Origin: Eriocheir sinensis
Taxonomy: Eukaryota; Arthropoda; Malacostraca; Decapoda; Varunidae
Assembly: GCF_024679095.1 (NCBI RefSeq)
Contig: NW_026111228.1
Location: forward strand, 496,001-560,000
Reading direction: 5' to 3'
Length of the DNA: 64,000 bases
Under the pieces are notes generated by a model, which worked only from the letters and a program-made list of their open reading frames with translations, was not told the DNA's origin and searched no databases. The translations under genes and the position numbers were made by a program. This document shows positions 30,601 through 45,116 of the stretch, in pieces. Each line of letters opens with the position of its first letter. Position 1 is the first letter of the stretch.

Positions 30601-32335
30601 ATACCTATGAAATAATCTAAATTCGTATCGAATTAAATTAAGAAAAAAACCAATATAATAATGTAATTTTGGATGAAAATATATATACAAAAAACACATA
30701 AAATAACCTAAATACAAATACAAATATACACATAAAATAATTTAAAATTGAATGAAATAAATATACAAAATAAACATAAAATAAGGTAAATTTGTAATGA
30801 AATATATGAAAAAATACACATAAAATAATATAAATTTGTATGAAAATATATATACAAATACCCATTAAATAACATGACTTTGTATAAAATTTGTATCAAA
30901 ATATATACGAATACACACAATAAAATAACGTAATTTTTTTATGAAAATGTATATACAAAATACACATAAAATAATGTAAATTTGTATCAAAATATATAAA
31001 CAAATACACATAAAATAATGTAGATTTGGATAAAATATATATACAAAATAAACCTTAAATAATGTAAATATGTATAAAAAATATATACAAAATACACATA
31101 GAATAATGTTAAATCGTATCAAAATAAATAAAGAGAATATCAATAAAATAATGTAAATTTGTATGAAAATTAAGCTGCAAATATCCATATAATAACGCAT
31201 ATTTGCATAAAAATATATATACAAAAATACATATAAAATAATTAAATTTGTATTAAAATAAATATACAAAATGCACGTACAATAAAGAAAATTTCTATTG
31301 AAATAGATATGTAAAATACATATCAATAATGTAAATTTGTATCAAAATATATATACGAATACTCATAAAATAGAGTAAATTTCTATGAAAATATACATAC
31401 AAAACAGATATACAAAATACACATATAACTAGTTAAATTTGTATTTAAATACATGTACAAAAAACACATAAAATAATGTAGATTTGTATGAAATGAAAAC
31501 AAATACATTTTATATAAAATATATATACAAAATACACATAGAATAATGTAAAATCATACCAAATAAATACGCAGAATATCAATAAAATAATGTAAATTTG
31601 TATGAAAATAAAGATGCAAAATACCCATAAAATAAAGCATATTTTTATAAAAATACATACACAAAAATACACATAGATAAATCAAATTTGTATTAAAATT
31701 AATATACAAAATGCACATACAATAATGTAAATTTGTATTGAAAAAATATGCAAAATACACATAAAACAATGTAAATTTGTTTCAAAATATATATACGAAT
31801 TCACATAAAATAACGTAGATTTCTATACAAATATATATACAAAATACACTTGAAATAATGTAAATACGTATAAATATATATATACAAAATACACATTAAA
31901 TAATGTTAATTCGTGTCAAAATAAATAAACAAAATATCATGAAAAGAATGTGTATTTGTATGAAAATAGATATACAAAATACTCATAAAATAACCTAAAT
32001 TTGTATAAAACTATATACAAAAATACACAAAAATAATTTAAACTTGTATGAAAATAAATATACAAAGACATAAAATTAGGTAAATTTGTATTGAAATACA
32101 TATACAAAATACATATAAAATAATGTAAATTTGAATGAAAATATATAAACATATAGACTTAAAATAACGTAAATTTGTATCAAATATATATACAAAAAAC
32201 ACATTAAATAATGTAAATATGTATAAAAAAATATATACAAAACACAAATAAAATAATGTAAAATCGTATCAAAATAAATACAGAAAATATTAATAAAATA
32301 ATGTAAATTTGTATGAAAATTAAAATTCAAAATAC
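25582..32335 (+). repeat. Direct large duplicate of window positions 1-6,790
   Basis: Matching features lie 25,548-25,592 bp apart along the whole length. These include the forward block, the TTTACTCTATATGTATATG inversion junction (2,040 and 27,617) and the following reverse block. The shared junction shows that the inversion came before the copying. The match breaks near 6,790/32,335, after which the left copy resembles 36.15 kb instead. Confidence 0.85.
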
Positions 32336-35300
32336 CCAGGTCCTGTGTATTCGTATATATATTTTGAAACAAATTTACATTGTTTATATGTATTTTGCAT
32401 ATCTATTTTTGTGTATTCTGTATTTATTTTTGTTATACATAGAATAATGTAAAATCGTATCAAAAAACTACACAGAATATCAATAAAATAATTTAAATTT
32501 GTATGAAAACAAAGATGCAAAATACCCATAAGATAAAGCATATTTTTTTTTTAAATACATATACAAAAATACACATAGAATAATTAAATTTGTATTAAAA
32601 CTAATATACAAAATGCACACATACAATAAGGTAAATTTGTATTGAAAAAAAAAAACGCAAAATACAAATAAAACATTGTAAATTTGTTTCAAAATATATA
32701 TACGAATACACATAAAATAACGTTGATTTCTATAGAAATATATATACAAAATACACATGAAATTATGTAAATACGTATAAAAATATATATACAAAAAACA
32801 CATTAAATGATTTAAATTCTCGTCAAAATAAATAAAAAAAATATCATGAAAAGAATGTGTATTTGTATGAAAATAGATATACAAAATACACATAAAATAA
32901 CCTAAATTTGTATAAAACTATATACAAAAATAAACAAAAAATAATTTAAACTTGTATGAAAATAAATATACAAAAAACATAAAATTAGGTAAATTTGTAT
33001 TGAAATACAAATACAAAATACACATAAAATAATGTAAATTTGAATGAAAATATATAAACATACAGACTTAAAATAACGTATATTTGTATCAAATATATAT
33101 ACAAAAAACACATTAAATAATGTAAATATGTATAAAAAATATATATACAAAACACAAATAAAATAATGTAAAATCGTATCAAAATAAATACAGAAAATAT
33201 TAATAAAATAATGTAAATTTGCATGAAAATTAAGATTCAAAATACCCATGTCCTGTGTATTCGTATATATATTTTGAAACAAATTTACATTGTTTATATG
33301 TATTTTGCATATCTATTTTTGTGTATTCTGTATCAATAAAATAATTTAAATTTGTATGAAAACAAAGATGCAAAATACCCATATGATAAAGCTTTTTTTT
33401 TTTAAATACATATACAAAAATACACATAGAATAATTAAATTTGTATTAAAATTAATATACTAAATGCACACATACAATAAGGTAAATTTGTATTGAAAAA
33501 AAAAAAACGCAAAATACAAATAAAACATTGTAAATTTGTTTCAAAATATATATACGAATACACATAAAATAACGTAGATTTCTATAGAAATATATATACA
33601 AAATACACATGAAATTATGTAAATACGTATAAAAATATAAATATAAAATACAAATTAAGTAATGTAAATTCGTGTCAAAATAAATAAACAGAATATCATG
33701 AAAAGAATGTGTATTTGTATGAAAATAAATAATAGATAATAAATTTGTATGAAATATATATGCATGATATGCATTAAATAATGTAAATATGTATAAAAAA
33801 AATATATACAAAAAACAAATAGAATAATGTAAGATCGTATCAAAATAAATACACCGAATATTAATAAAATAATGTAAATTTGTATGAAAATAAAGATGCA
33901 AAATTCCCATAAAAAAGCGCATTTCTTATATAAAAATATATATACCAAAATACACATAAAATATTTAAATTTGTATTGAAATAAATATACAAAATGCACA
34001 TACAATAAGGTAAACTTCTATTGAAAGAGATATGCAAAAATACATATAAAACAAAGTAAATTTGTTTCAAAATATATATACGAATACACATAAAATAACG
34101 TAGATTTCTATAAAAATATATATACAAAATACATTTAAATTAGGTAAATACGTTTAAAAAAAATGTAAACAAAATACACATAAAATAATATAAAATCGAA
34201 ATAAAATAAATAAACAAAATACCAATAAAAGAATGTGTATTTGAATAAATATAAATGTACAAAATACACATACAAAATAAACATAAAATAAGGTAAATTT
34301 GTAATGAAGTATATGTACAAAATACACATAAAATAATGTAAATTTATATGAAAATATATATACAAATACACATAAAATACCATGAATTTGTATAAAATTA
34401 TATATTCAAAATAAATATTAAATAATGTAAATGCGTATAAAAATATATATAAAAAGTACATATAAAATAATGTAAATTCGAATCAATATAAATCAACAAA
34501 ATACCAATAAAATAATATATATTTGAATGAAAATAGATTTACAAAATACACATAACATAACTAAAATTTGTATTGAAATATATACAAAAATACATAAAAA
34601 TAGTTTGAGTTTGTATGAAAATAGATATTCAAAATACACATAAAACAAGGTAAATTTCTTTTGTAATATATATACAAAATACCCATAAAATATTGTAAAT
34701 TTGTGTCAGAATATATAAACAAATACACATAAAATAACGTAAATTTGTTTGAAAAATATATACAAAATACACATAGAATAATGTCAAATCGTATCGAAAT
34801 GAATGAGCAGAATATCAATAAAATAACGTAAATTTGTATGAAAATAAAGATGCAAAATACCCATAAAATAAAGCATATTTTTATAAAAATACATATACAA
34901 AAATACACATAGAATAATTAAATTTGTATTAAAATTAATATACAAAATGCATATACAATAAGGTAAATTTGTATTGAAAAAATATGCAAAATACACATAA
35001 AAGTGTAAATTTGTTTAAAAATCTATATACGAATACACATAATATAACGTAGATTTCTATAGAAATATATATACAAAATACACATGAAATGATGTAAATA
35101 CGTATAAAAATATATATACAAAATACACATTAAATAATTTAAATTCTCGTCAAAAGAAATAAACAAAATATCAATAAAAGAATGTGTATTTGTATGAAAA
35201 TATATATACAAAATACTCATAAAATAACTCATAAAATAACATAAGTTTGTATAAAACTATATACAAAAATACACAAAAATAATTTAAATTTGTATGAAAA

Positions 35301-36530
35301 TAAATATACAAAATACACATAAAATTATTTTGTATATCTATTTTATACAAATGTACGTTATTTTATGTGAATTTGTTTTCATTTCATACAAATTTACATT
35401 ATTTTATGTGTATTTTGTACATGTTTTTAAATACAAATTTAACTAATTACATATTTTTATAAAAATACATAGATTAATAAAATTTGTATTAAAATTAATA
35501 TACAAAATACACATACAATAAGGTGAATTTGTATTGAAAAAATATGCAAAATACACATAAAACAATGTAAATTTGTTTCAAAATATATATTCGAAAACAC
35601 ATAAAATAACGCAGATTTCTAAAGAAATATATATACAAAATACACTTTAAATAATGTAAATACGTATAAAAATATATATACAAAATACACTTTAAATAAT
35701 GTTAATTCGTGTCAAAATAAATAAACAAAATATCATGAAAAGAATGTGTATTTGTATGAAAATAGATATACAAAATACACATAAAATAACCTAAATATGT
35801 ATAAAACTATATACAAAAATACACAAAAATAATTTAAACTTGTATGAAAATAAATATACAAAAAACATATAAAAATATGTAAATTTGTATTGAAATACAT
35901 ATACAAAATACACATAAAATAATGTAAATTTGAATGAAAATATATAAACATATAGACTTAAAATAACGTAAATTTGTATCAAATATATATACAAAAAAAC
36001 CATTAAATAATGTAAATATGTATAAAAAAATATATACAAAACACAAATAAAATAATGTAAAATCGTATCAAAATAAATACAGAAAATATTAATAAAATAA
36101 TGTAAATTTGTATGAAAATTAAGATGCAAAATACCCATAAAATAACGCATTCTTTATAAAAATATATATACGTAAAAACATAAAATATTTGATTTTGTAT
36201 TAAAATAAATAGATATACAAAATACACATAAAATAAGCTAAATTTGAATTGAAATATATATACAAAATATATAAAATAATGTAAATTTGTATCAAAATAC
36301 CTATACGAATACACATATAATAACGTAAATTTGTATAAAAATATATAAAGAAAATACACATTAAATAATGTAAATACGTATAAAAAAAATGTAAAAAATA
36401 CATAAATAATCATGTAATTCGTATCAAAATAAATAGACAAAATACCAATAAAATAATGTAAATTTCTATGAGAAAACATGTACAAAATACACATATAACG
36501 CAAATATTAATAAAAATATATATAATATAA
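27626..36530 (-). repeat. Long reverse satellite block with three small forward inserts
   Basis: About 8.9 kb of reverse repeats, the bulk of the left palindrome arm. Small forward-oriented pieces are embedded at about 32,341-32,443, 33,251-33,334 and 35,327-35,455. It ends at the same AT-only junction (AATATATATAATATAATAT) seen at 7,170-7,190. No gene is visible. Confidence 0.85.
31900..33730 (-). repeat. 0.9-kb tandem duplication within the left arm
   Basis: Two successive copies about 908 bp apart. TCCTGTGTATTCGTATATAT occurs at 32,341 and 33,251, and ATGAAAAGAA with following monomers near 31,940 and 32,847. The second copy lacks about 60 bp found in the first, just after GTGTATTCTGTAT. 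The right palindrome arm has only one equivalent (near 53.5 kb), so this duplication came after the arms formed, or one copy was lost. Confidence 0.75.
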
Positions 36531-38445
36531 TATATTTTTATACATATTTAAAATATTGAATGTATATTTTGTATATATATTTTATGCAAATTTACGTGAT
36601 TTTATATGTATTTGTTTGTATATTTTCACACAAATTTACATTATTTTATGTGAGTTTTGTATATGTATTTCAATACAAATTTGCCTAACTTTATGTGTAT
36701 TTTGCATACCTATTTTCAAACAAATTTAAATTATTTTTGTGTATTTTTGTATATATTTTTATACAAATTATAGTTATTTTATTTGTTTTTTGTATATATA
36801 TTTTACAAAAAATATACATTCTTTTATTGGAATTTTATGTATTTAATTTTACGAATCTACATTATTTTATGTGTATTTTGTATATATATTTTTCTACGTA
36901 TTTAAACTATTTTATGTGTATTTTATATATACATTTTCATAAAAATTTATGTTATTTTATTGTGTGTATTCGTATATATTTTGAAACATTTTATACAAAT
37001 TCATGTTATTTTATGTGTATTTGTATATATATTTTCATACAAATTTATATTATTTTATGTGTATTCTTACATATATTTTATTACAAATTTACCTTATTTT
37101 ATGTTTATTTTGTATATTTATTTCATTCAATTTTAAATTATTTAATGTGTATATTTGTATTTGTATTTAGGTTATTTTATGTGTGTTTTCTATATATTTT
37201 CATCCAAAATTACATTATTTTATTGTTATTTTCTTAATTTAACTCGATACGAGTTTAGATTATTTCATAGGTATTTTGTATACATATTTTTATACTCATT
37301 TACATTATCTAATGTGTGTTTTGTATATATTTTTTTATGCAAACTAATTTTATGTGCATTTTTGTACATATATTTTTATAGAAACTTAAAACGTTATTTT
37401 ATGTGTATTTTGTATATGTTTTCTCATAAATTTACATTATTTAATTAGTTTTTTGTTTATTTATTTTGATACGAATGACTTGATTATTGGTGTATTTTGT
37501 AAATTTTTTTATACGTATTTACATTACTTAATGTGTATTTTGTTTATATATTTTTTTTTACAAATTTACGTTATTATATGTGTATTTGTTAAAAATCTTT
37601 TGAAACGAATTTACTTTATTTTATGTATTTTGTATATATATTTCAATTCAAATTTAGCTTATTTTGTGTGTATTTTGTATATCTATTTTCATGCAAATTT
37701 AATTACTTCTGTGTATTTTTGTATATAGTTTTATACAAATTTACGTTATTTTATGTGCATTTTGTATATTTATATTTATACAAATACACATTCTCTTATT
37801 GGTATTTTGTTTATTTATATTTATACGAATTTACATTATTTTATGTGTATCTTGTATACATTTTTGATTCGTATTGACTTAATTTTATTTGTATTTTGTA
37901 TATATATATATTTATAGAAATCTACGTTATTTTATGTGTATTCGTATATATATTTTGAAACAAATTTACATTGTTTTATATGTTTTTTGCATATCTATTT
38001 CAATACAAATTTACCTTATTGTATGTGCATTTTGTATATTTATTTTAATACAAATTCAAATATTTTATGTGTATTTTGGAATATATAATTTAAAAAAAAA
38101 TGCGTTATTTTATAGGTATTTTGCATCTTAGTTTTCATACAAATGTACATTATTTTATTAATATTCTGTGTATATATTTTGATACGATTTTATATTATAC
38201 TATTTGTGTTTTGTATATATTTTTTTATACATATTTTCATTATTTAATGTGTATTTTTTATATTTATTTTATACAAATTAACGTCATTTTAAGTGTATTT
38301 GTTTATATAATTTCATTCAAATTTACATTATTTTAAGTGCATTTTGTATATGTATTTCAATACAAATTTACCTAATTTTATGTGTATTTTGTATATTTAT
38401 TTTCATACAAATTTTAATTATTTTTGTGTTTTTTTGTATATACAT
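36531..38445 (+). repeat. Forward satellite block
   Basis: Forward repeats whose first 0.6 kb matches 7.18-7.79 kb. The whole block is the inverted counterpart of 48,376-50,303 (coordinates sum to about 86,825). It ends where TATATACATATAGAG switches to reverse repeats. Confidence 0.85.
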
Positions 38446-40247
38446 ATAGAGTATATTTCTATGAAAATATATATTGAAAATACATTTAAAATTATGTAAA
38501 TAAGTATAAAAATATATATATCAAATACACCTATAAAAATGAAAATTCGTATCAAAATAAATAAACAAAATTCCGATAAAAGAACGTATATTTGTAGGAA
38601 AATAAATATACAAAATACACATAAAATTACGAAAATTTGAATAAAAGTATATACAAAAAAACAAAAAAATAAATTTCAATTTGTATGAAAATAGATATAC
38701 AAAATACACATATAATTAGTTAAATTTGTATTTAAATACATGTACAATATACACATAAGATAATGTAAATTTGTATGAAATGAAAACAAATTCACATAAA
38801 ATAACGTACATTTGTATAAAATAGATATACAAAATATATATAGAATAATGTAAAATCGTATCAAAATAAATACACAGAATATAAATAAAATAATGTAATT
38901 TTGTATGAAAATAAAGACGCAAAATACCCATAAAATAAAGCATATTTTTTTAAAAATACATATACAAGAATACACATAGAATAATTAAATTTGTATTAAA
39001 ATTAATATACAAAATGCACGTACAATAAGGGAAATTTGTATTGAAAAAATATACAAAATGCACATAAAACAATGTATATTTGTTTCAAAATATATATACG
39101 AATACACATAAAATAACGTATATTTCTATAGAAATATATATAAAAAATACACATGAAATGACGTAAATACGTATAAAAATATATATTCACAATACACATT
39201 AAATAATGTAAATTCGCATCAAAATAAATAAACAAAATATCAATAAAAGAATGTGTATTTGTATGAAAATAGATATACAAAATACACATAAAATATTGTA
39301 AATTTGTATTAAACTCTATTAAAAAAATACACAAAAATAATTTAAATTTGTATAAAATTATATATACAAAATACACATAAAACTAGCTAATTTTCTATTG
39401 AAATACATATACAAAATACACATAAAATAATGTAAATTTGAATGAAAATATATAAACAAATACACTTAAAATAACGTAAATTTCTATGAAATATATATAG
39501 AAAATACACATTAAATAATGTAAATATGTATAAAAAAATATATACAAAACACAAATAGAATAATGTAAAATAGTATCAAAATAAATACACAGAATATTAA
39601 TAAAATAATGTAAATTTGTATGAAAATAAAGATGCAAAATACCCATAAAACAACGCATTTTTTTATGAAAATATATATACCAAAATACACATAAAATACT
39701 TAAATTTGTATTACAATAAATATACAAAATGCACATACAATAAGGTAAATTTGTATTGAAATAGATATGCAAAATACACATAAAACAATGTAAATTTGTT
39801 TCAAAATATATATACGAATACACATAAAATAACGTAGATTTCTATAAAAATATATATACAAAATACACATAAAATGAAGTAAATACGTATAAAAAAATGT
39901 ATACAAAATACACATAAAATAATGTAAACTCTTATCAAAATAAATAAACTAAATGCCAATAAAAGAATGTTTACTTGTATAAATATAAATATACAAAATA
40001 CACATAAAATAACGTAAAATTGTATAAAACAATATACAAAAATAAACAAAAATTATTAAATTTTTATGAAAATAGATATACAAAAGACACATAAAATAAG
40101 CTAAATTTAAATTGAAATAAATATAGAAAATACATAAAATAATGTAAATTTGTATCAAAATATGTATTCAAATACACATATATTAAAATTAATATACAAA
40201 ATGCGTATATAATAAGGATTATTTGTATTGAAAAAATATGCAACATA
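38446..40247 (-). repeat. Reverse satellite block
   Basis: Inverted counterpart of 46,571-48,375; 38,521-38,621 differs from the complement of 48,201-48,301 at one base that I can see. The first part is also a same-strand copy of 63.13-64.0 kb. It ends near 40,247 at CAACATACAC followed by forward TTTTACTCATACAAATT. Confidence 0.85.
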
Positions 40248-41492
40248 CACTTTTACTCATACAAATTTATATTATTTTATTGGTATTTTGTTTATTTATT
40301 TTGATACGAATTACATGATTATATGTGTATTTTGTACATATTTTTTTATACGTATTTACATTATTTAATGTATATTTTGTTTATATATTTTCATACAAAT
40401 TTACGTTATTATATGTGTATTTGTATAGATATTTTGATACAAATTTACTTTATTTCATGTATTTTGTATATATATTTCAATTCAAATTTAGCTTATTTTG
40501 TGTGTATTTTGTATATATTTTCATACAAATTTAATTACTTCTGTGTATTTTTGTATATAATTTTTAATAAATTTACGTTATTTTATGTGTTTTTTGTATA
40601 TTTATATTTATACAAATACACATTCTTTTATTGCTTTTTTGTTTATTTATTTTGATACGAATTTACATTATTTGATGCGTATTTTGTATACATTTTTTTA
40701 TACGTATTTACTTCATATTATGTGTATTTTGTACATATATTTTTTTAGAAATCTACGTTATTATATGTGTATTCGTATATATATTTTGAAACAAATTTAC
40801 ATTAATTTATATGTATTTTGCATATCTATTTCAATACAAATTTACCTTATTGTATGTGTTTTTTGAATATTTATTTTAATACAAATTTTATTTTTTGATG
40901 TGTATTTTGGTATATATATTTTTATAAAAAAAATGCGTTATTTTATGGGTATTTTGCTTCTTTATTTTCATACAAATTTACATTATTTTATTAATATTCT
41001 GTGTATTTATTTTGATACGATTTTACATTATTCTATTTGTGTTTTGTACATATTTTTTATACAAATTTACGTTATTTTAATGGTATTTGTTTATGTATTT
41101 TCATTCAAATTTACATTATTTTATGTGTATTTTGTGTATGTATTTCAATACATGTGTATTTTGTATATTTATTTTCATACAAATTGAAATTATTTTTGTG
41201 TATTTTTGTATATAGTTTGATACAAATTTAGGTTATTTTATGTGTATTTTGTATATCTATTTTCATACAAATACACATTCTTTTATTGATATTTTGTTTA
41301 TTTATTTTGACGCGAATTTTATGTGAATTTGTTTTCATTTCATACAAATTTACATTATTTTATGTGTATTTTGTACATGTATTTAAATACAAATTTAACT
41401 AATTATATGTGTATTTTGTATATCTATTTTCATACAAATTGAAATTTTTTTTTGTTTTTTTGTATATATTTTTATTCAAATTTTCGTAATCT
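40248..41492 (+). repeat. Forward satellite block reaching the palindrome centre
   Basis: Forward repeats. The left palindrome arm ends within it near 41,317 (TGACGCGAATT). The remaining part carries a TTCATTTCATACAAATTTAC module related to 27.3 kb and 48.0 kb. Confidence 0.8.
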
Positions 41493-42557
41493 TATAAAAA
41501 TATATATACCAAAATACACATAAAATATTTAAATTTGCATTGAAATAAATATACAAAATGCACATACAATAAGGTTAATTTGTATTGAAAGAGATATGCA
41601 AAAATACATATAAAACAATGTAAATTTGTTTCAAAATATATATACGAATACAAATAAAAAAAACGTAGATTTCTATAAAAATATATATACAAAATACATA
41701 TAAAATTAAGTAAATACGTATAAAAAAATGTATACAAAATACACATAAAATAATGTAAATTCGAATTAAAATAAATAAACAAAATACCAATAAAAGAATG
41801 TGTATTTGGATAAATATAAATATACAAAATACACATACAAAATAAACATAAAATAAGGTAGATTTGTAAAAATAATATATGTACAAAATACACATAAAAT
41901 GATGTAAATTTATATAAAATATATATACAAATACACATAAAATACCATAAATTTGTATAAAATATATATTCAAAATAAATATTAAATAATGTAAAAGCGT
42001 ATAAAAATATATATACAAAGTACATATAAAATAATGTAAATTCGTATCAATATAAATCAACAAAACACCAATAAAATAATATATATTTGAATGAAAATAA
42101 ATTTACAAAATACACATATCATAACTAAAATTTGTATTAAAATATATACAAAAATACATAAAAATAATTTGAGTTTGTATGAAAATAGATATACAAAATA
42201 CACATAAAACTAGGTAAATTTCTTTTGAAATGTATATACAAAATACCCATAAAAAATTGTAAATTTGTGTCAAAATATATAAACAAATACACATAAAATA
42301 ACGTAAATTTGTATGAAAAATATATACAAAATACACATAGAATAATGTCAATTCGTATCAAAATGAATGAGGAGAATATCAATAAAATAATGTAAATTTG
42401 TATGAAAATAGAGATGCAAAATACCCAAAAAATAAAGCATATGTTTATAAAAATACAGATACAAAAATATACATCGAATAATTAAATTTGTATTAAAATT
42501 AATATACAAAATGCGTATATAATAAGGTAAATTTGTATTGAAAAAATATGCAACATA
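41493..42557 (-). repeat. Reverse satellite block in the palindrome centre
   Basis: Reverse repeats that include the GAAAGAGATATGCAAAAATAC and AGGAGAATATC monomers. The latter is a one-base variant of the GAGCAGAATATC module at 9.9, 34.8 and 42.74 kb. Confidence 0.8.
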
Positions 42558-42654
42558 CACGTTTACTCATACAAATTTATATTATTTTATTGGTATTTTG
42601 TTTATTTATTTTGTTACGAATTACATGATTATATGTGTATTTTGTACATATTTT
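42558..42654 (+). repeat. Forward micro-block
   Basis: About 97 bp of forward repeat (TTTACTCATACAAATTTATA onward) between two reverse blocks. It is the truncated first copy of the duplicated junction. Confidence 0.75.
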
Positions 42655-42922
42655 TAAACATAAAATAACGTAAATTTGTATGAAAAATATATACAAAATA
42701 CACATAGAATAATGTCAATTCGTATCAAAATGAATGAGCAGAATATCAATAAAATAATGTAAATTTGTATGAAAATAAAGATGCAAAATACCCAAAAAAT
42801 AAAGTATATGTTTATAAAAATACAGATACAAAAATACACATCGAATAATTAAATTTGTATTAAAATTAATATACAAAATGCGTATATAATAAGGTAAATT
42901 TGTATTGAAAAAATATGCAACA
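42655..42922 (-). repeat. Reverse micro-block
   Basis: About 270 bp of reverse repeats starting AAACATAAAATAACG and containing GAGCAGAATATC near 42,735. It is the second copy of 42.29-42.56 kb. Confidence 0.75.
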
Positions 42923-43744
42923 TACACGTTTACTCATACAAATTTATATTATTTTATTGGTATTTTGTTTAATTATTTTGATACGAATTTCATGATTATA
43001 TATGTATTTTGTACATTTTTTTTTATACGTATTTACATTATTTAATGTGTATTTTGTTTATATATTTTCATACAAATTTACGTTATTATATGTGTATTTG
43101 TATAAATATTTTGATACAAATTTACTTTATTTCATGTATTTTGTATATATATTTCAATTCAAATTTAGCTTATTTCGTGTGTATTTTGTATATATTTTCA
43201 TACAAACTTAATTACTTCTGTGTATTTTTGTTTATAGTTTTATATAAATTTACGTTATTTTATGTGTATTTTGTATATTTATATTCATACAGATACACAT
43301 TCTTTTATTGGTATTTTGTTTATTTATTTTGATACGAATTTACATTATTTTATGTGTATTTTGTATACATTTTTTATACGTATTTACTTCATTTTATGTG
43401 TATTTTGTATATATATTTTTATAGAAATCTACGTTATTTTATGTGTATTCGTATATATATTTTGAAACAAATTTACATTGTTTTATATGTATTTTGCATA
43501 TCTATTTCAATACAAATTTACCTTATTGTATGTGTTTTTTGTATATATATTTTAATACAAATTTAATTTTTTAATGTGTATTTTGGTATATATATTTTTA
43601 TAATTAAAAAAATGCGTTATTTTATGGGTATTTTGCTTCTTTATTTTCATACAAATTTACATTATTTTATTAATATTCTGTGTATTTATTTTGATACGAT
43701 TTTACATTATTCTATTTGTGTTTTGTACATATTTTTTTATACAA
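42923..43744 (+). repeat. Forward satellite block in the centre
   Basis: Forward repeats closely parallel to 40,250-41,070 (offset about 2,675) and to the complement of 45.75-46.57 kb. It ends near 43,744, where a truncated TTTTTTTATACAAA joins reverse ATATTTCAATTTG. Confidence 0.8.
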
Positions 43745-44285
43745 AATATTTCAATTTGTATTAAAAAAAATATACAAAATGCACATACAATAAGGTAAAT
43801 TTGTATTGAAATAGATATGCAAAATACATATAAAATAATGTAAATTTGTTTCAAAATATATATACGAATACACATAAAATAACGTAAATTTCTATAAAAA
43901 TACATATACAAAATACATATAAAATTAAGTAAATACGTATAAAAAAATGTATACAAAATACACATAAAATAATGTAAATTCGTATAAATGTAAATAAACA
44001 ATATACCAATAAAAGAATGTGTATTTGTATAAATATAAATATACAAAATGCACATAAAATAACGTAAATTTATATAAAACTATATACATAAAATAACGCA
44101 AATTTCTATAAAAATATATGTACAAAAATGAACATAAAATAAGTTTGCATAAAAATATATATACAAAACACACATTAGATAATGTAAATGAGTATAAAAA
44201 TATGTATAGAAAATACCTATGAAATAATCTAAATTCGTACCGAATTAAATTAAGAAAATACCAATAAAATAATGTAATTTTGGAT
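43745..44285 (-). repeat. Reverse satellite block in the centre
   Basis: Reverse repeats matching 4.55-5.06 kb and 30.14-30.67 kb in monomer order. It stops abruptly after GTAATTTTGGATG at a switch to forward. Confidence 0.8.
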
Positions 44286-45116
44286 GTTTTTATAGAAATC
44301 TACGTTATTTTATGTGTATTCGTATATATATTTTGAAACAAATTTACATTGTTTTATATATATTTTTGCATATCTCTTTCAATAGAAGTTTACCTTATTG
44401 TATGTGCATTTTGTATATTTATTTCAATACAAATTTAAACATTTTATGTGTATTTTGGTATATATATTTTTATAAGAAATGCGCTATTTGATGGGAATTT
44501 TGCATCTTTATTTTCATACAAATTTACATTATTTTATTAATATTCGGTGTATTTATTTTGATACGATTTTACATTATTCTATTTGTTTTTTGTATATATT
44601 TTTTTTTATACATATTTACATTATTTAAATGTATCTCGCATATATATTACATACAAATTTATTATCTATTATTTATTTTCATACAAATACACATTCTTTT
44701 CTTGATATTTTGTTTATTTATTTTGTCACGAATTTACATTACTTAATATGTATTTTATATATATATATATATTTATACGTATTTACATAATTTCATGTCT
44801 ATTTTGTATATATATTTCTATAGAAATCTACGTTATTTTATGTGTATTCGTATATATATTTTGAAACAAATTTACACTGTTTTATTTGTATTTTGCGTTT
44901 CTTTTCAATACAAATTTACCTTATTGTATGTGTGCATTTTGTATATTAATTTTAATACAAATTTAATTATTCTATGTGTATTTTTATATATGTATTTAAA
45001 AAAAAAATGCTTTATCTTATGGGTATTTTGCATCTTTATTTTCATACAAATTTGAATTATTTTATTGATATTCTGTGTACTTATTTTGATACGATTTTAC
45101 ATTATTCTATGTATAA
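44286..45116 (+). repeat. Forward satellite block in the centre
   Basis: Forward repeats matching 52.71-53.53 kb (GATGGGAATTTTGCATC at about 44,489 and 52,908). The end junction TCTATGTATAACAAAAATAA closely resembles that at 53,535, so this is a duplicate of that right-arm module. Confidence 0.8.

Larger units (their letters stand above)
26770..41317 (+). repeat. Left arm of giant interrupted inverted repeat
   Basis: Block for block, including orientation switches, this region reads as the reverse complement of 45,483-64,000. Paired coordinates sum to about 86,822 for 33.4-41.3 kb, about 85,967 for 27.6-31.7 kb (against the first tandem copy) and about 90,735 for 26.8-27.6 kb (after the second tandem copy). 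The shifts are explained by the left-only 0.9 kb duplication and the right-only 4.77 kb duplication. Confidence 0.85.
42290..43010. repeat. 0.37-kb tandem duplication that carries an inversion junction
   Basis: Two consecutive copies offset by about 367 bp each hold reverse repeats ending GCAACATACACG, then forward TTTACTCATACAAATT. The inversion junction was therefore duplicated together with its flanks. The same junction appears once at about 40,247. Confidence 0.8.
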
